A stretch of DNA of 64,000 nucleotides from Branchinecta lynchi (taxonomy: Eukaryota; Arthropoda; Branchiopoda; Anostraca; Branchinectidae). Below, piece by piece: positions 44,301-59,300 of the stretch (positions within the stretch are counted from its first letter, which is position 1; every line of letters starts with the position of its first letter). The notes under the pieces are model-generated. The model was not told the DNA's origin and ran no database searches. It saw only the letters and a program-made list of their open reading frames with translations. The position numbers were made by a program, and so were the translations under genes. The stretch lies in NCBI GenBank assembly GCA_023053575.1, contig JAKZAP010000016.1:7622046-7686045 (forward strand), in the 5' to 3' direction.

Positions 44301-47300
44301 CGGACGGGGAATGCTCTGATTATCATTACTATCATCGAAAACGACTCCTTTTCAGATTCGGAGCGGAATCAATTTTTGCTGGTGTTGGTGCAATGTAAAA
44401 TTAATTAAAAATAATCAGAATAAACAAACCCAAAAATAAAGTGGTCCAGACTAATTTCGTCAACTGCATATCCATTTTTCGAACAAAATCCATGCTGGAA
44501 GCATTCCCCGTGTTCTCGCTGTTTCTGTCCGCGAGTCCGCGTGGAGTGACTCCCTCTATTCTCGCCGTTCCCTTTGATTCCCCGAGGAGTCCTCGGGGAA
44601 CGGCGAGAATACGCCTATAGCGTGGTTAGCCGAAGCGGTATTTGTATCAAATGTGCTTGGCCGCGCTCTCCAGAGACGACTATGTCACGCGGGGTCTACG
44701 CAGCGAAAAGTCGGAACTACCATACAGAGGCAAACTTTTTCAGATTTCTGAAGCAGTATTTGTGTCAAGTGAGCACTGCCGCGTTCTCTGCGGACTACCA
44801 TGTCACGCGCAGTCTATGTGAAAAGTCGTAACTATTATACCAGGGCAAACACTTTAAATTTCCTCTCAGTTCTTTTTGTTTCCTCCTGCTTGATTTAAAG
44901 AGCGTCAAAATATGCGTAGCGACACATATCTATGTAGCGATACGTAGACCTCGTGTCCTCCATACGTGTCCTCCACATGGACCATGCTATCACAGACCCT
45001 TCTAAATTGTCGGAAGCGATAAACGGGGAAGACCAAAAAGCACGATCCGTCAACCTGCCAGAAGGACCTTGCGAACATTCACAAAAGTCTGCAACCTGAG
45101 TGGGAGGATGTTCGGAGAACACCCCACCAGAGAGAAGACTTAATAATATAACTGCAGTAAAAAAAGGCTTTCTCCTCTGTTAATTTCTCGAGACACTGTG
45201 TACACTAAATTCAATTTCAGCCAGGTGTCGATCCACGCCTGCTTTAAACTGATTGATATTTTCGGCATTTACGACATTTTCGGGGAGATTATTCCAGTAT
45301 TCCACTATCCGGTTTTTTAAGCTCCATTTTCCAATGTCATTTCGGAATTTCTCACCATGAATTTCCAAGCTGTGTCCTCTCAGACCGTTGTGATTGAAAG
45401 TGAGTACATCATCAGGCCTTATGTTGTCATTAATAACTATGACAAATCTTAAAAGTTTCAATCAAATCACCTCGGAGAAATCTATAAGATAAAATAAATA
45501 ATATAATACTTAGTCCATTTCGTGGGTGCCCTTGGTGCTTCTGTAGGCAGAGGGGCTGAGGGTCTATATAAGATAAATAAATCTAGTCATAACACAGTTT
45601 AGAACAGCGCGAAAAGGTCCTATCTTGATCAATAAGGCGCAATCAATCATTATAATACACGAGTAAACCTTTAATATTAAAGAATGTGAACACTTACCAT
45701 CTTTGTTAGATAAGAGAGCCACCAGACCACTAAGGCACGTGCTCGCAACTTCTTTGATGTTTGACGCGCATCTAGACAGAAAACGTTTTCAACAACGGAA
45801 ACCATGATAATATTCATCGCTATAACTAATTCCATCATAAAAAGGCTTTCCCTACTACAGATTATCGTCAACAACCAGATGCTGCATTTGGCTTAGGAGC
45901 GAAAATACACAAACAAATTTCAGTCTAGCGCCACGCCACCAGCATAACTTACAGTCAGACTGGGCAGAACGAATACTTAGCCATATTTGATAACGCTGTT
46001 CCAGGAAAATTTCAAACAAAAACAAAAATCTTGCAGTATTTGCTACTGGGATTAATCTTGTCTCAGTCTTGTCTCAGTAGAGATAAAATTAATCCCAGTA
46101 GCAAATATTGCAGTTAACTTTAATCCTTACTCGGAGAAACTTTTTACAGTGTAGTAAATTTCCTCAGTCATTTATGACACCTTTCCTGTTTTCTTTTCTT
46201 TCGGATTCGTCTCGTAGCCATCGTTCTATCTTTCACTGATCGTTCCATCTTTCTTATTCCGATGTTTACTGAACATGGCTTACCTTCCAATAGCCTGAAT
46301 TGTCGCCGCAACGAACTCACTCTCATGCGAGGCGATGTAGACCTGGAACTCTCGAAGTAGCAATGAGATGTTTGTCTCGCCTGCTAGATTCGTCAGAATT
46401 TCTAGTTTCATCAGTTTAACAGGCAATGGGTCTGTAGTGTAAATGAAGAAGCTTCTCAGATAAGGCTCGAACATACCCTGAAAAAAAACAGAACAATTAA
46501 ACCTGGGAGTAAATCAACGGTGATCACTCGCTATTCCAAGGGCATGTCACTGCAATAGTATCTGCAATTTTCGTCTCCCTATTCTTCTTCTTCTTACATT
46601 CTTCGCTCCACTCATTGAACATTGAACAGATCAAGGCTAATGGTCATCTGAGAAGACCAAATTCAGATTTTGATTCAGCATGTGTGTTTACCCCTATATT
46701 CTACGTCGTATCAACTTTGTCGAAACTGAACAAAACTTCCCGCCTTACTTCTGACAGATTCCGGGTTCGACCGGATTCCCGGTAAACTACTTGTCTGGCA
46801 AAAACTACAGCTCAAAAACGAATTCAGCATGTCTTCTTACCCCTATACGGAACATCTAATCAACTTCAGATAAAAAATTACTTTTAACAAATATTCCGGT
46901 ATCACTTGGAGTCCCAGCGGACAGTGTCCGGGGAGAAAATGATCGTCATTTATAGTCTCAGCATGTCTTCTCACCCCTAAATCAATCATCCGATCAAATT
47001 CAAATACAAACTTTACATTTTACAAATTTTTCGGTTTGGCCGGATTCTGGGTGAACTACTTGTCTGGCGAGAACATAATTTTCATGTTTGGATTCACCAT
47101 GTCTCCTTACCCCTTGATCTAACCTCTAATCAACCTCAGATTAAACTTTAACTTCTTACAAATTTTCCGGTTTTGGACGGATTCCGGGCGAACACATGTT
47201 CAGTGAGAAACAATTTGCAAATTCGGATTCTACATGTCTCCTTACCCCTAAATCTCATTTGCTTTGAAAAAATATTTTATTTGCCCCTTAATTTGAAAGC

Positions 47301-50300
47301 CCTCCCCAAACCCAAAAAGTAGGGCTACAGAGCCCATCTTCGAACTTGAGCTATACTTTGACCCAAAGAGTCCTCATGCCAAGTTTAAAATACATCTCAA
47401 CCCCATCGAGAGCTATCGTGCCAACAGACGGACGGACGGACGACAACTTTTACGAAATCATAGGTATACCATCACTAACGTTTTAGGATCAGAAAAAGTA
47501 TAGTGAAACATATTGAGAAGTGTTCTAATAAGCATAACATTACTGTAGTTGCAGACGACCCAGCTGCAAAACGGATACCGACAGGAATCTAAGGAAAGGT
47601 GCGAGAAAACGTCAGTTGACCTGTACCAAGGCACGCTCGCACCAAATCGGATGGCACCACCTGCGCTGCGCGATCCTTTCGTGGTTTACATTCGAACATT
47701 TGCTTCGAGCGGTAAGTAGGGTGGGTGTAATACGCATGACAGTTACCTACTAAAGAGGGTCAAGCTGGCTACCCTGGAAGAGAGACGAACCCGCCTTAGC
47801 ATCGATTTCGGTATTAAAACCCTATCTGTTCCCCGATTACGTAATATTCTCCCACCCCCCTATTTTCCTATACGTATTAGACCCCAGAAAACCCCCAAAC
47901 TAGCCCCTGTGGCCGCTCTTCATGAAAGATATAGAAGGAGTTTTGTTCGGGCATTTGTTGAGTTGTACAATAACCGATAAGTCAGTCCTTTTTATTTTTT
48001 TTTCTTCCTTCGTCACAAAGTGTTATGCATTCCTCATTTTGTATATTCCGGCTTTTTGCCGTCGAGGCTGGAACGATTTTTCTAGTTTTCCAACAGAATA
48101 TCGTGCCACGGGCGAATCCGACCAATCACTTTACAGAGATGCGTAGTTACCACGCTTACTACACTCCCGAGCATGGTAAGCAAATAGTTACTATTAGTTA
48201 CTATAGCGTAGTATCTTTTTACGAGGTTGGAACGAAAATGGTAACTAATAGTTATCATTGTTCGAACACGCTCTTTATATGCTTTGCTTTTTGCGGCAAG
48301 CGCAATCGTGGCTAAGCTAGAAGTGTCCATAAGACCGAAGCGGCAAAAGGAGCGCAATGCCTACGGAATCCCAAGTGACAGCCACTTATGATGGGCCGCC
48401 GGACAACGAAGAAGGAGTGGCATAATACAGTTACGACTGTCCTGTGCCATCGGCTCGGTCTCTTACTTTTCTTAATTCTCGACAAAGTTCCTAGTTTTAT
48501 AGTTCCTAACCCACTCCATCTCAAATTTTGTTCGTCCCTGATTGTACCACGCTCCATGGTGCCATGCTTGGGTGCAGGAATGATAAAAAATTAGCCCAAG
48601 CCGGTGTTGTGTCGGAATTTATGTCAAGTGCCTAACTAACTATATGTACATACCGAAGTGAACATGATCCTTTGGTACTTTGTAGAATCTAATTGCACAA
48701 ATGAAGACTCAGAACTAAACAACATCCTGTTAAACTGAACTCCACGTCAGTTGGATATTGCTAAATCCCATACTACGTCGACATCAGGTAGCTTCCGGTT
48801 AGTTCACGTCAGTTGGACCTTCACTTGTGCAGTTAGGAGTTTATAAGCTTTTTCCAGTCTTAGCGCTGGGTCATTCGTCTTTCATATTTTGTAAGTCACA
48901 CATGACTTAGTCTATTATCATTATCGATCGTGATATTATTTACGCGGATTGGGATTACCTTTATAAAGAGTAAGTCAGAAATAAAACCACTATATGTTAA
49001 CGTAAACCTTTTCCACTACCGCCCTTACTTACCCGCCGCCTTACACGCTACGGTTACACTTCCACAGTCTGCTGTCTACTACCACCCTCTCTACCCTAAG
49101 ACTACAGTGTACGCTCCATTTCCAGTTACAACACCGGTAATGACGATGGTTTTGACTAGATTTAGACCCCCTCCCCCGCCACCACTCCCCAGAATGTCTT
49201 CAGCCTTCTTACCTTCCGTTTGACCGACATGGATGCTATGGTGCTTAGAACGACTGACTTGACTTCTCTATGTGATCTGATAAGCCGGATTAGCGGCTTG
49301 GCCACAACGATGATTTCACTTTGAGGAGCCAGATGGTAGAAGAGTTGGGCGACCGCCATGACCACCTATCAATGGAAAATATTCATGGGTCTCTTGTTAA
49401 AGCACAACTCTTACTACAAATCAAAATCATCTTTTCGAAAAACATGCGACGGTCAGATCCGATTATTAGTTTTTGTTGTCATAGTAAAATAAACATGTAT
49501 GTCAATCAACGAGCCAAAATTAACATACACAAAAGTACAATATATACAATTAATAACTATTTTACGATGAATTGGCTCAGTTTTTCGAAATATCCTTACT
49601 TTCCATGTGAAATTGTGAAATTAGCAATTTCTTTGTTAGCGCTTATGAACTCTATCCACCCTTCCCGCTCTCCGACGCGGCTCCCGGACACAAAATATTT
49701 GAAAACTGAACACGTCGTGGTTAATTGTATTTCTTAAGAGCAGCGTTTACCTCGGCCCAAGGTTGCCCTAACCTAACCTAACCACGACCCAGCGATACAA
49801 CAAAACCAACGATCAACCACAAGTAAGCCGAAAGGGTCCCTCCCTGGAACCCAGGTGCTGACGAATCCAAAGAAGAAAGAAAAGTGGGAAAACCAAGCAA
49901 AAGAAAAGGATCCAAAACACAAAATAAACCTTTCGGTCCACCAAGTCTTCTAAAAATGGAAAACACATTTTTAAGCTTCTTATGCACTTCACTTTGAAAG
50001 ATTTTTTCGGCCGAGCTTGAAGATTTCGGCGCAGTTTGTGCTCCGTAACTGACGGCAACACAGCGACACAGCAAAACCAACGATCAACCACAAGTAAGCC
50101 GAAAGGGTCCCTCCCTGGAACCCAGGTGCTGACGAATCCAAAGAAGAAAGAAAAGTGGGAAAACCAAGCAAAAGAAAAGGATCCAAAACACAAAATAAAC
50201 CTTTCGGTCCACCAAGACTTCTAAAAATGGAAAACACATTTTTAAGCTTCTTATGCACTTCACTTTGAAAGATTTTTTTGGCCGAGCTTCAAGCTTTCGG

Positions 50301-53300
50301 CGCAGTTTGTGCTCCGTAACTCACGGCAACAGTACACCCCGCTCAGCCAAAAAATGGCTAACAGTAGTAAGTGCAAAACGAAACAATGGCGAAGGGCGAG
50401 GATTTCCGAGCCTTCTAATTACACAGGGGAACTAGTGATACTAGAAAAGACAAATAAATAAGAGGTGTCTTTTAATCAAAGGTGCACGCTCGGAAGATAA
50501 TATTCAAGTGATCGGATTACTTGGTTATTTACTCGGCATTACTCCAGCCAACTCTGATCCTAAGACAACATATTTTATTCCTATTAAAGGACCCGTCGTA
50601 CCGATATTTCTGATCAACTCTGCGTCCACAATCATTTCATTCACTCTCATTCCCGATATTCGAACTTTTAATATAATGTCTGTTCATCCTTAAGTAAGTA
50701 AGTAAGTGTATTTATAACCCAAAAAATGTTTTACAACATAAGAGTGTGGAGTAGAAGAGATAAATTGAAAATAAAAAGAAACGAACAAAAGACAACAAGA
50801 AAATAACATACAAACAGACAATACGCATCAGCTGTCAGCCAAAAAGTATAATCAGTCGATGATGCGGCAACAGACGTAGACAAGACTTCTGACGGAAATC
50901 AGAGTGCAAATCTTGCAGCCGTGACAAAATGTCAGTAGCTCCGTAAGATTTAATAATCTTAGAATTACTGTGGGACCGGGGCAGATACAGAAGAAACTTA
51001 CAGTAACGGAAGGTTCCCTCTTGCTTATTATGCCTTTTATATTATCCCTAGCTCACTTATGGATTTATAAGCTTCTGAAATCTTCGCCTTTCGTCATTGT
51101 TTCGTTCTGTAGCTACTACTTTTAGCGCTTTTTCGGCCCAGGCGAGTTTTGTCGGTTACGCAACGCAAACTTAGCCGGAAGCTTCAAGGTCCGCCAACAA
51201 CTCTTTCACAATTAAGTACATGAGAAGTTTCAAACTGTTGTTTTTCATTCTGGATGACATGGTATCCCATCAGGTCTATCTTCTGTTTTCGACTTCTTAT
51301 CTCTGGCTTGGTTTTCGCACTTTTAACCACGGCGCGTTCAGTTTTCAAATATTTTGCGTCCAGCCGCCGCGTCGGAGAGCCTTGTCGCTTCTTATGAGGT
51401 CTATGGTTAGAAATACTGGTCATGCAAGTTTCACAGGTTTGAACCTAATCATATTCACAGGAAATTTTACTGCTATTTAGATTAGAATTTTTGGTGCGTT
51501 ACTGACTGTCACCTGTAGCGATACACGCTTTTTTTTTTTAAACCAACTCTACTCCCTGTTTCCTTTTCCTTACACGAATCGTCCATCGAAGTATCATAAA
51601 AATGACTAAACTGCAAATGCATTGTCGTCTCCTCCTCCATACTGCAGAGTCTCTAACCCCTTTTACTCATTGCCGGTCACTCTTTGTTATGGTTAAAGGA
51701 CGCCATGATTCATACATTCCTTCCGACGACCACAATCACCAGAACACTATACTGTAAAAAAAAGTCTTGCAGTATTTCCTACTGGGATTAATCTTGTCTC
51801 TACTAACATAATCTTATCTCTAATTCGTATTAATCTTAATCCCTGTAGCAAATGCTGCAGTTAACTTTAATCCTTACTCGAAGAAACTTTTTACAGTGTA
51901 GTCTGATCTATTAGTGAGTTTTAGACGTCAACTTGTAAACAGTCGACTCATACATATTCAGAGTGTCTTCTTTCATTTTAATTTTCTTTCTTGTCTATTG
52001 TTACGTGAATAGGAGGGGGTGATGCCTACAGGCTTGAGTGTCCTCGACGGTGACCCGCCCCGTATGGAAATAATTCAAGTCATAGTATTATAACATTTTT
52101 CCAGTCGTAAATAATTGGAAACGATCGTAAGCAATTCTTTTTTTCACGATTGGAAACAGTAGAAACAATTGTTTACAACCGTAAACAACTATTTACAGTC
52201 GTAAACAACTGTTTCCATTCGTAAACAACTGTTTCCATTCGTAAACAACTGTTTTCATTCGTAAACAACTGTTTCCATTCGTAAACAACTGTTTTCATTC
52301 GCAAACACCTGTTCCCAGTCGTAAAAAAACAACTGTTTACGATCGTTTCCAGTTGTTTTCAATTGTTTACGACTGGAAAATGTCCCATAATACAATGACT
52401 TGAATTATCTTCACACGGAACAAAAGCGGGCGGATTTCAAGCGCATCTAGGTCCTCGGTAGTCGGTAATTATTTTCTTCCGGTACCGGTGTTTAACCCCA
52501 AAGTAGATCTTACCGCCGAGTTTCTGCTCTGTAGAAGGGGTCTCGCATTCCTCAGCAATAGTCTGTGATCTGCATCAAGGGCTGTCGGTTTCTGGTATCC
52601 AACTTCGGAATCGCCATCTTCAACGTGCTCCGAGTCGTAGAATGGCTTGTTTTCTTCTTGAAGTGTCCCACCCTGGGCGAAAATAAAATAAAATTTCATT
52701 TAGAGAGAGAGAGAGAGATATCGGCTTCAAAAACTACGATTACCCAGTTTATCTTACAGATTTCTTCGAGGTGATTTGATCAAAACTTTTTAAATTTGCC
52801 ATAGTTATTATGATAACATTAGGCCTGATGATATCTTCACCTTCAACCACAACGGTCTCAGAGGACACAACATGAAACTGAGTGGTAAGAAGTTCCGAAA
52901 AGACATCGGAAAATGGAGCTTTAGACCGAATAGTAGAATGTTGGAATAATCTCCCAGGAAGTGTTGTAAATGCCGAAAATATCAACCAATTCAAAGCAGG
53001 TGTCGACTACTGGCTGAAATTCAATTTAGTGTGTAAAGTGTCCAGAGAAATTTATAGAGGCGAAAGCCTTATTATTGCAATTATATTATCATTATTATTA
53101 TTATATTACATTATTATTATATTATTATTATTATTATAGCATAACTAAAATCTAGTCTCTTACAAATCATAAATAACAAACATATAAATAACCAACATAG
53201 ACTACGATTCAGCATTGAAAACCGAAGTATAAAAGGGCACAAATTTTCAGATTTTAACTTGATTAACTGATTCTGCGGGGGCGGGGGAAAGGAGAAAGGT

Positions 53301-56300
53301 TTGAAGAAACTGCATCACTATGCTAGACCTTCAAACTTAGGCATATTTCGTAGCCTTTCCGCAGGTGCCTTCGCTTCAGGTTAGAAGAGCTAAAGGAGCT
53401 CTCAATTCCAGTTCCAAGCTCTCGGTTCTCTCCTTTTTTTGACCTTGATACAGAAGGTGGCTTGGAATGTATTCACACTTAAAGCCCCTAGTGACGCCTT
53501 GTGTTATGAAACAAAATGCAGACTGTTCAAAACTGAAGATAGCACAACCTACCTCACTGTTAGGATCGACGAACTGTGAGCGGGCGTATCGGGTTAACAT
53601 ATTCAGGATCAGAACTTGTCCCCATTCCTCAACATCAACGAGAAGGTTGCAGAGCTTTCGGAAGTTCTTGTGGATCAAGTCAATTCGCTCAGGACACACC
53701 TAGAACAGATACATATGTATTAAAGGACCTGTCTTACCTATAATACTAATACAACCTACTTCAATAATCACTCAATAGACCCCAAGTTCGTACGGTACAT
53801 TCTGACCCCTCTAACAAAACCACGCTAGTTTTCTCACTGGCCGTGTTTTGCAACCTTCGATGTGTATCACGCTGTCGACGGTTGTCTGCGAGAAGTGTTT
53901 CTATCTGAAAAACTAGTTATGTAAATTGTTTCCCTGTTTCGCTATACGTCAACGGGTCTCGGAAAAGGCTTAATACAGCCAAAGCCGTAGTATTTCTCGA
54001 AAGCATAGCCTAGTTTTAAAGTATTCAAACATTTTAGAATACTGTAAGTTGAAGAGTAAATAGTGCGAGGGGTCCTTTAAACAAAAATGTACTTGAACCT
54101 ACTTTTGGGATCCCAAAACGTAAGTGGAGGGATACCTATGACATCGCAAAAGTTGTCCGTCTGTCCGTCCGTCCGTCTGTCCGTCCGTCTGTAAGCACGA
54201 TAACTCTCGAAGGGAATGAGATATTTTGATGAAACTTGGTGTGAGGGTTCATTGGGTCGTCGGACCAGTCAAGTTCGTAGATGGGCTTTGTAGCTCTACA
54301 TTTAGGGGTGGGGGAGGGGATTCAAATTAAGGGACAAACAAAATATTTTGAAACAGCTAATGTGATAGTCGATTATGGGGTAAGAAGACATGCCGAACAC
54401 GATGGTGAAAACCATTTTGTCGTCGGACATGTAGTTCGCCCGGAATCCGGCCAAAACCGGAAAGTTTGTCGAAAGTACAAGTTTTATTTGAAATTGATTA
54501 GATGTTCGATTTAGGGGTGGGAAGACATGCTGAAGACGATGGTGAAAACTATTTTCTCGATGGACAACTATTTCGCCCGGAATCCGGCCCAAACCGGAAA
54601 GTTTGTTGAAAGTAAAAGTTTTATTTGAAGTTGATTAAATGTTCGATTTAGAGGTAGGGAGACATGCTGAAGACGATGGTGAAAACTATTTTCTCGACGG
54701 AAAAGTATTTCGACCGGAATCCGGCCCAAACCGGAAAGTTTGTCAAAATTAAAAGTTTTGTTTGGAGTTGATTAGATGTTTGATTTAGGGCAAGAAGACA
54801 TGCTGAACACTTATGTGAAAACAAGTTTCTACCCGGACATGTAGTTCGTCCGGAATCCGGCCAAAACCGGAAAACTGTTGGAAGTCAAAGTTTTATTTCT
54901 AGTTGATTAGATAAGCGATTTAGGGGTAAGAAGAGATGCTGAGTCCTTGTGTGACAATCGTATTTTACCCGGACATATAGTTCGACCGGAATCCGGCTGG
55001 AATCGGAAAATTTGTTATAAGCTAAATTTCTATTTGAAGTTGATTAGATGTTCATTACTGGGGAAAGAAGATACCCTGATTTCGTCTTTGAGCTTTCTTT
55101 TTTCGCCGGACAAGTAGTTCTGGAGTTCGGCCGGAACCGGGAAATTGGCAGAAGTGGCAGGAAGTTTTCGTCAAAACAGATATGACTTATAGGGGTAAAC
55201 ACACATGCTGAATCCAAATCTAAACTTGGTTTTCTCAGGTGATTAGCTATTTGGCCTTAATCTGTTTCTGAATTTTAATTGTAAAAATGTTCAAGGAGTC
55301 TGGCGAAGACTGGATCTGGCTAAGACAAGACCCAGTTGTCTGGATCAGATATTGAATTTTTGGGATCCCATCGAAACCTTTGGTCTTGTTTTTAACTACA
55401 GTAGTCTAAAGCATAAGCAGTAACCTTAGCAGTGGAGAAAGTGTTTGATCACCTGACGAGGACATGCAAAGGTCTCTCGTATTAACGTGAACAGCAGTGT
55501 CCCTCTGTTCGATCAGATATCAATCATAAAGTCTCATCGCGGTAAAAACCAGGAGATTATCGCTCATCGCGCGGTAAACTAAGCTGCCGCTTTTAAGCGC
55601 CAAAGATGAAGATTCCCAGTATCTAAAGCGGAATTCACATAGAGGGCGTCAAAATATTGGCAGGCAAAAACGCGGTTCACGACGTCTAGGCGAAATCGTA
55701 GGGTATTACAGACGGGGAGCGAATTCAACCGAATTCTGTTTTCTCTAACTTTCCCCTTTATACGCCTTGATCCCAATATCGTCGATGACTGGGGTAACTC
55801 TGAACTAAACTGATTAGCTGTTCTACATTCATCGTTTCTGTCTTTCAAATTATTTGCCAGACGCTTTTCGGCTTCAAACCGACGCCTGACTAATCGTTTT
55901 TGACCTCATGATGCGTTTTTTCATCGCCTGGCGTGACGGATATCGTCAGGCGTGGTGATTTCGCTCTTTGTGTGAGCTGGACTTGAGACTCTTCTTGCAT
56001 ATGGTGTAGAATCTGTTTCAAAGAATTGATCACGTCTTTCCAAGTTTCCGATGTTCGTGCTCGGGATTCGACAATCTAAGAATTTCACAGCCGGTTTTAT
56101 TCATTTGATGATATTTATTCAAACAATGTTTACAACGAATACGTCAGCTAACGATTCTTCATCAGCGATTTTTCGGCCCTTCTTGACAGCCTGACGAGGA
56201 CCCTTGCCAAGAAGGGCCGAAATATCGCTGATGAAGAATCGTAGCTGACGTATCGGTTGTAAACATAGTTTGAATAAATGTTTCAAAGTCAGCTTGGGCT

Positions 56301-59300
56301 CACAGAATATTCATTTGATGATGATGATGAAATTTATTTACACACTTAAGAAGAGGAAAATAGTGCAGTACAGTCAAAGAAAAGGAAGAAAATACACTGA
56401 GCTTTCAATAATGTAGTGAACGCACAAGATCAAAAAATAAGCATTAAAAAAAAAGGAAAGGGACTAATCGGGTCTATAAAATCCTAGATGGAATGCGGAG
56501 AAATGGCCAAGGGCAGAAACGTGAAGGTCCTGGGCAATTGCAGATAACTTTACATCAAGGATCAATTTGTTGTTTCAAAATCTACATACCTGGTCGAAGG
56601 CCATTACCGCCGAACCAATCACCAACGTTGTCCTGTCCATTAATAACTTCTCAATAACCACCACAAGTTCATCCTTCTGTTCTGGGTCCAGTCCATACAG
56701 TTTCGGTATAGCATGGGCAGCTGTTTTTCTCACATAAGGAGACATGTCAGCTGAGGAGTCTTTAATTGCCAACATCATAATTGGAGCAATGACAAGCACA
56801 CGAATGCTGGAGAGAACCCTTAAGGCACTAGCACGGATGAGTTGGTTAGGGTCTTTCAAAGCCCGCTGAAACGTGGAGATTGACAGCAGAGCCAGATCTT
56901 GCTGTTCCTCCGCGTATCGTGCCAGGTAAACATATACGAGCTTCTTGACTTCTATGTTCTTTGATACGACGTTCTTGACGACTGCAGGGAATAGATGGGA
57001 CGCGTCACGGCCTTTTGCAACCATCTGAAAAGGGATAAAGCTTGAAACACGTATTTCATGTACTAGTATGATGGTGTCTTCAGCCAATATTACAGCAAGA
57101 CTTCTCTGCCTTTTCGAGGAGGTGTCCTCCTCAGAGCCATTTACTAGCCAAACAAATTTTTTTTTGGGGGGGGGGACGAGGCATTTACCGACTGGCTTTT
57201 TCTGCAGAAAAATGACTGTTTTCAACAACAAAAATGACATTTTAAAAAACTATTACAGCAAGATTTCTCTGCCTTTTCGAGGCAGGTGTCCTCCTCAGAG
57301 CCATTTACTAGCCAACATTTTTTTTTGGGGGGCGGGAGGGGACGAGGCATTTACCGACTGACTTTTTCTGCAGAAAAAACGTCTGTTTTCAACAAGAAAA
57401 ATTACATTTTGAAAAAATTGACTGATTTTTAGAACAATTCACTCATTTTCAGAAAAACCGACTATTTTGACGAAAAATCGACCAATTTTCAGAAAAACCG
57501 ACTGTTTTTATGAAAAAAATCAACTGTTTTGACGAAAAATCGCGGCGCTTCGCGCCGAATCGGTTATTTTTTACAGACTGGCCGACAGCATTGGAGGGGG
57601 GACCCCCCCCTAGTCGTGCCGCCCTGATCCTCCTATCTTATGTCTATTAAGGTTAGGTTAAGACTTTAATTGAGAACAACTTCATACTGTTTTTGTTTCG
57701 TTTGATGCAACACGTGACTTTAATACACTGTAAAAAGTTTCTCCGAATAAGGATGCAGTATTTGCTACTGGGATTAATCTTATCTCTTTTGGGATGAAAT
57801 TAATCCGAATTAGGGATAATCTTATCTCAATAAAGACAAGATTAATCCCAGTAGCCAATACTGCAAGATTTTTTTTACAGTGTAGTTCCAAAAAGTAACA
57901 ACATGTGGTTCTACTTGCATCTCTGGGTGAGAAGCATTGGTTTACTGTTTCTTCGCGTAATCAAGGAGGAACTGAACTGCCTGTGTTAGTTGTTAGTATT
58001 GACGAAGAGAATGGATTATTCCTATTAGGTTAATTTCAAATTAGGCTAAAGATTGAGTCAGATGTTCGTGAAGTGTTTGAGTGAGAAGATGGATTTTAAC
58101 GGAAACACCACTGATAGCCCTACAAAAGCGAAAGTTTATTTTGAATTGTGGAAGTGTTAACGCGAAAGATATACGTGCCGTGCTGAGGCGATATTCCCCA
58201 CCCGTATGGAAATAATTCAAGTCATTGTATTAAGGGACATTTTTCCAATCGTAACAACTGAAAACAATTGGAAACGACCGTAAACAATTGTTTTTTTTGT
58301 ACGATTGGAAACAGTTCTTTGCGATTGGAAACAGTTGTTTACGATTGGAAACAGTTGTTTACGATTGGAAACAGTTGTTTACGATTGTTTCCATTGTTTT
58401 CAATTGTTCACGATTGGAAAAATGTCCCATAATACAATGACTTGAATTATTTCCATACGGGCATCGCCTGAAAACGCCTAACATTAGAGAAGAAGAAGAA
58501 GACTAGCCAGTGTCTCCTCACCCCAATCCTCAACTACGTCGCATGAACAGCCGACGAGCTTTCGTGCTTTGCCTTGCGATTTAAAGCTTTTTGGTCAGTT
58601 TCAAGGCCACTCTTTTCGGGAAAAGGATTTATTTGTTCTAGGACCATTAATTCGGCTTATCAGAGCAAACTGGAAGTTTATTTAGACCATCTGATCTTTA
58701 TTCTCAATCAGGTGAGGATTTTTTTTTTATCCGTTTTTTATTTAGCCCAAAACTTCTTCCCCTCACACACACATAAATAAAATAAAAAACAGAGCTAGAC
58801 ACTAGATCAAACAAGAGCTACGAGCTCATATGGCACTTGTTACGAGTAGGCAGTAGAAGAAAGTAGATGAGAACGTGACAAAATACACCCGCCATCCAAA
58901 AATACGGTTCGGAAATAGAAGTAGGATATTTTGTTTCACTCACTTCTGAGCAGTTCCGGTATCGTCTCGATTATCAAATGCACATGACTGTTAAAACTCC
59001 AAGTTTCAGCCTAATAAATCCACTAGTTTGATCCCTAGACGTGCTACAATATTTCCGGTACTCCCTCCATCTCCCCCTACCGTCGCCGAATCTGGCTCGG
59101 ACTAAAAAAAATGGATCATCTAAAGTATCTTCTTTTATACCACCTATCAAGTTTCGGTCGAATCTGAACATTTTTGGAAAATTCTGGTACCCCCTCGCCC
59201 CACCAACGTTGTCGGATCCGGATCCTTACCCAAAATATGTCATCTAGGGTATATGCTCTCTCTAAGTTCTATGTTTCATTTAAACTGATGCACTCGTTTG

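Noticed and set aside
49778..50258. Minus-strand frames with [18 protein letters not shown] repeats (100-126 codons)
   Set aside because: They arise from the 271-bp duplication, and equivalent frames exist on the other strand; no homology or splice support.
52140..52330. Regular 20-bp repeats considered as a CRISPR array
   Set aside because: The units are contiguous with no spacers, lie within an inverted-repeat element, and the genome is eukaryotic.
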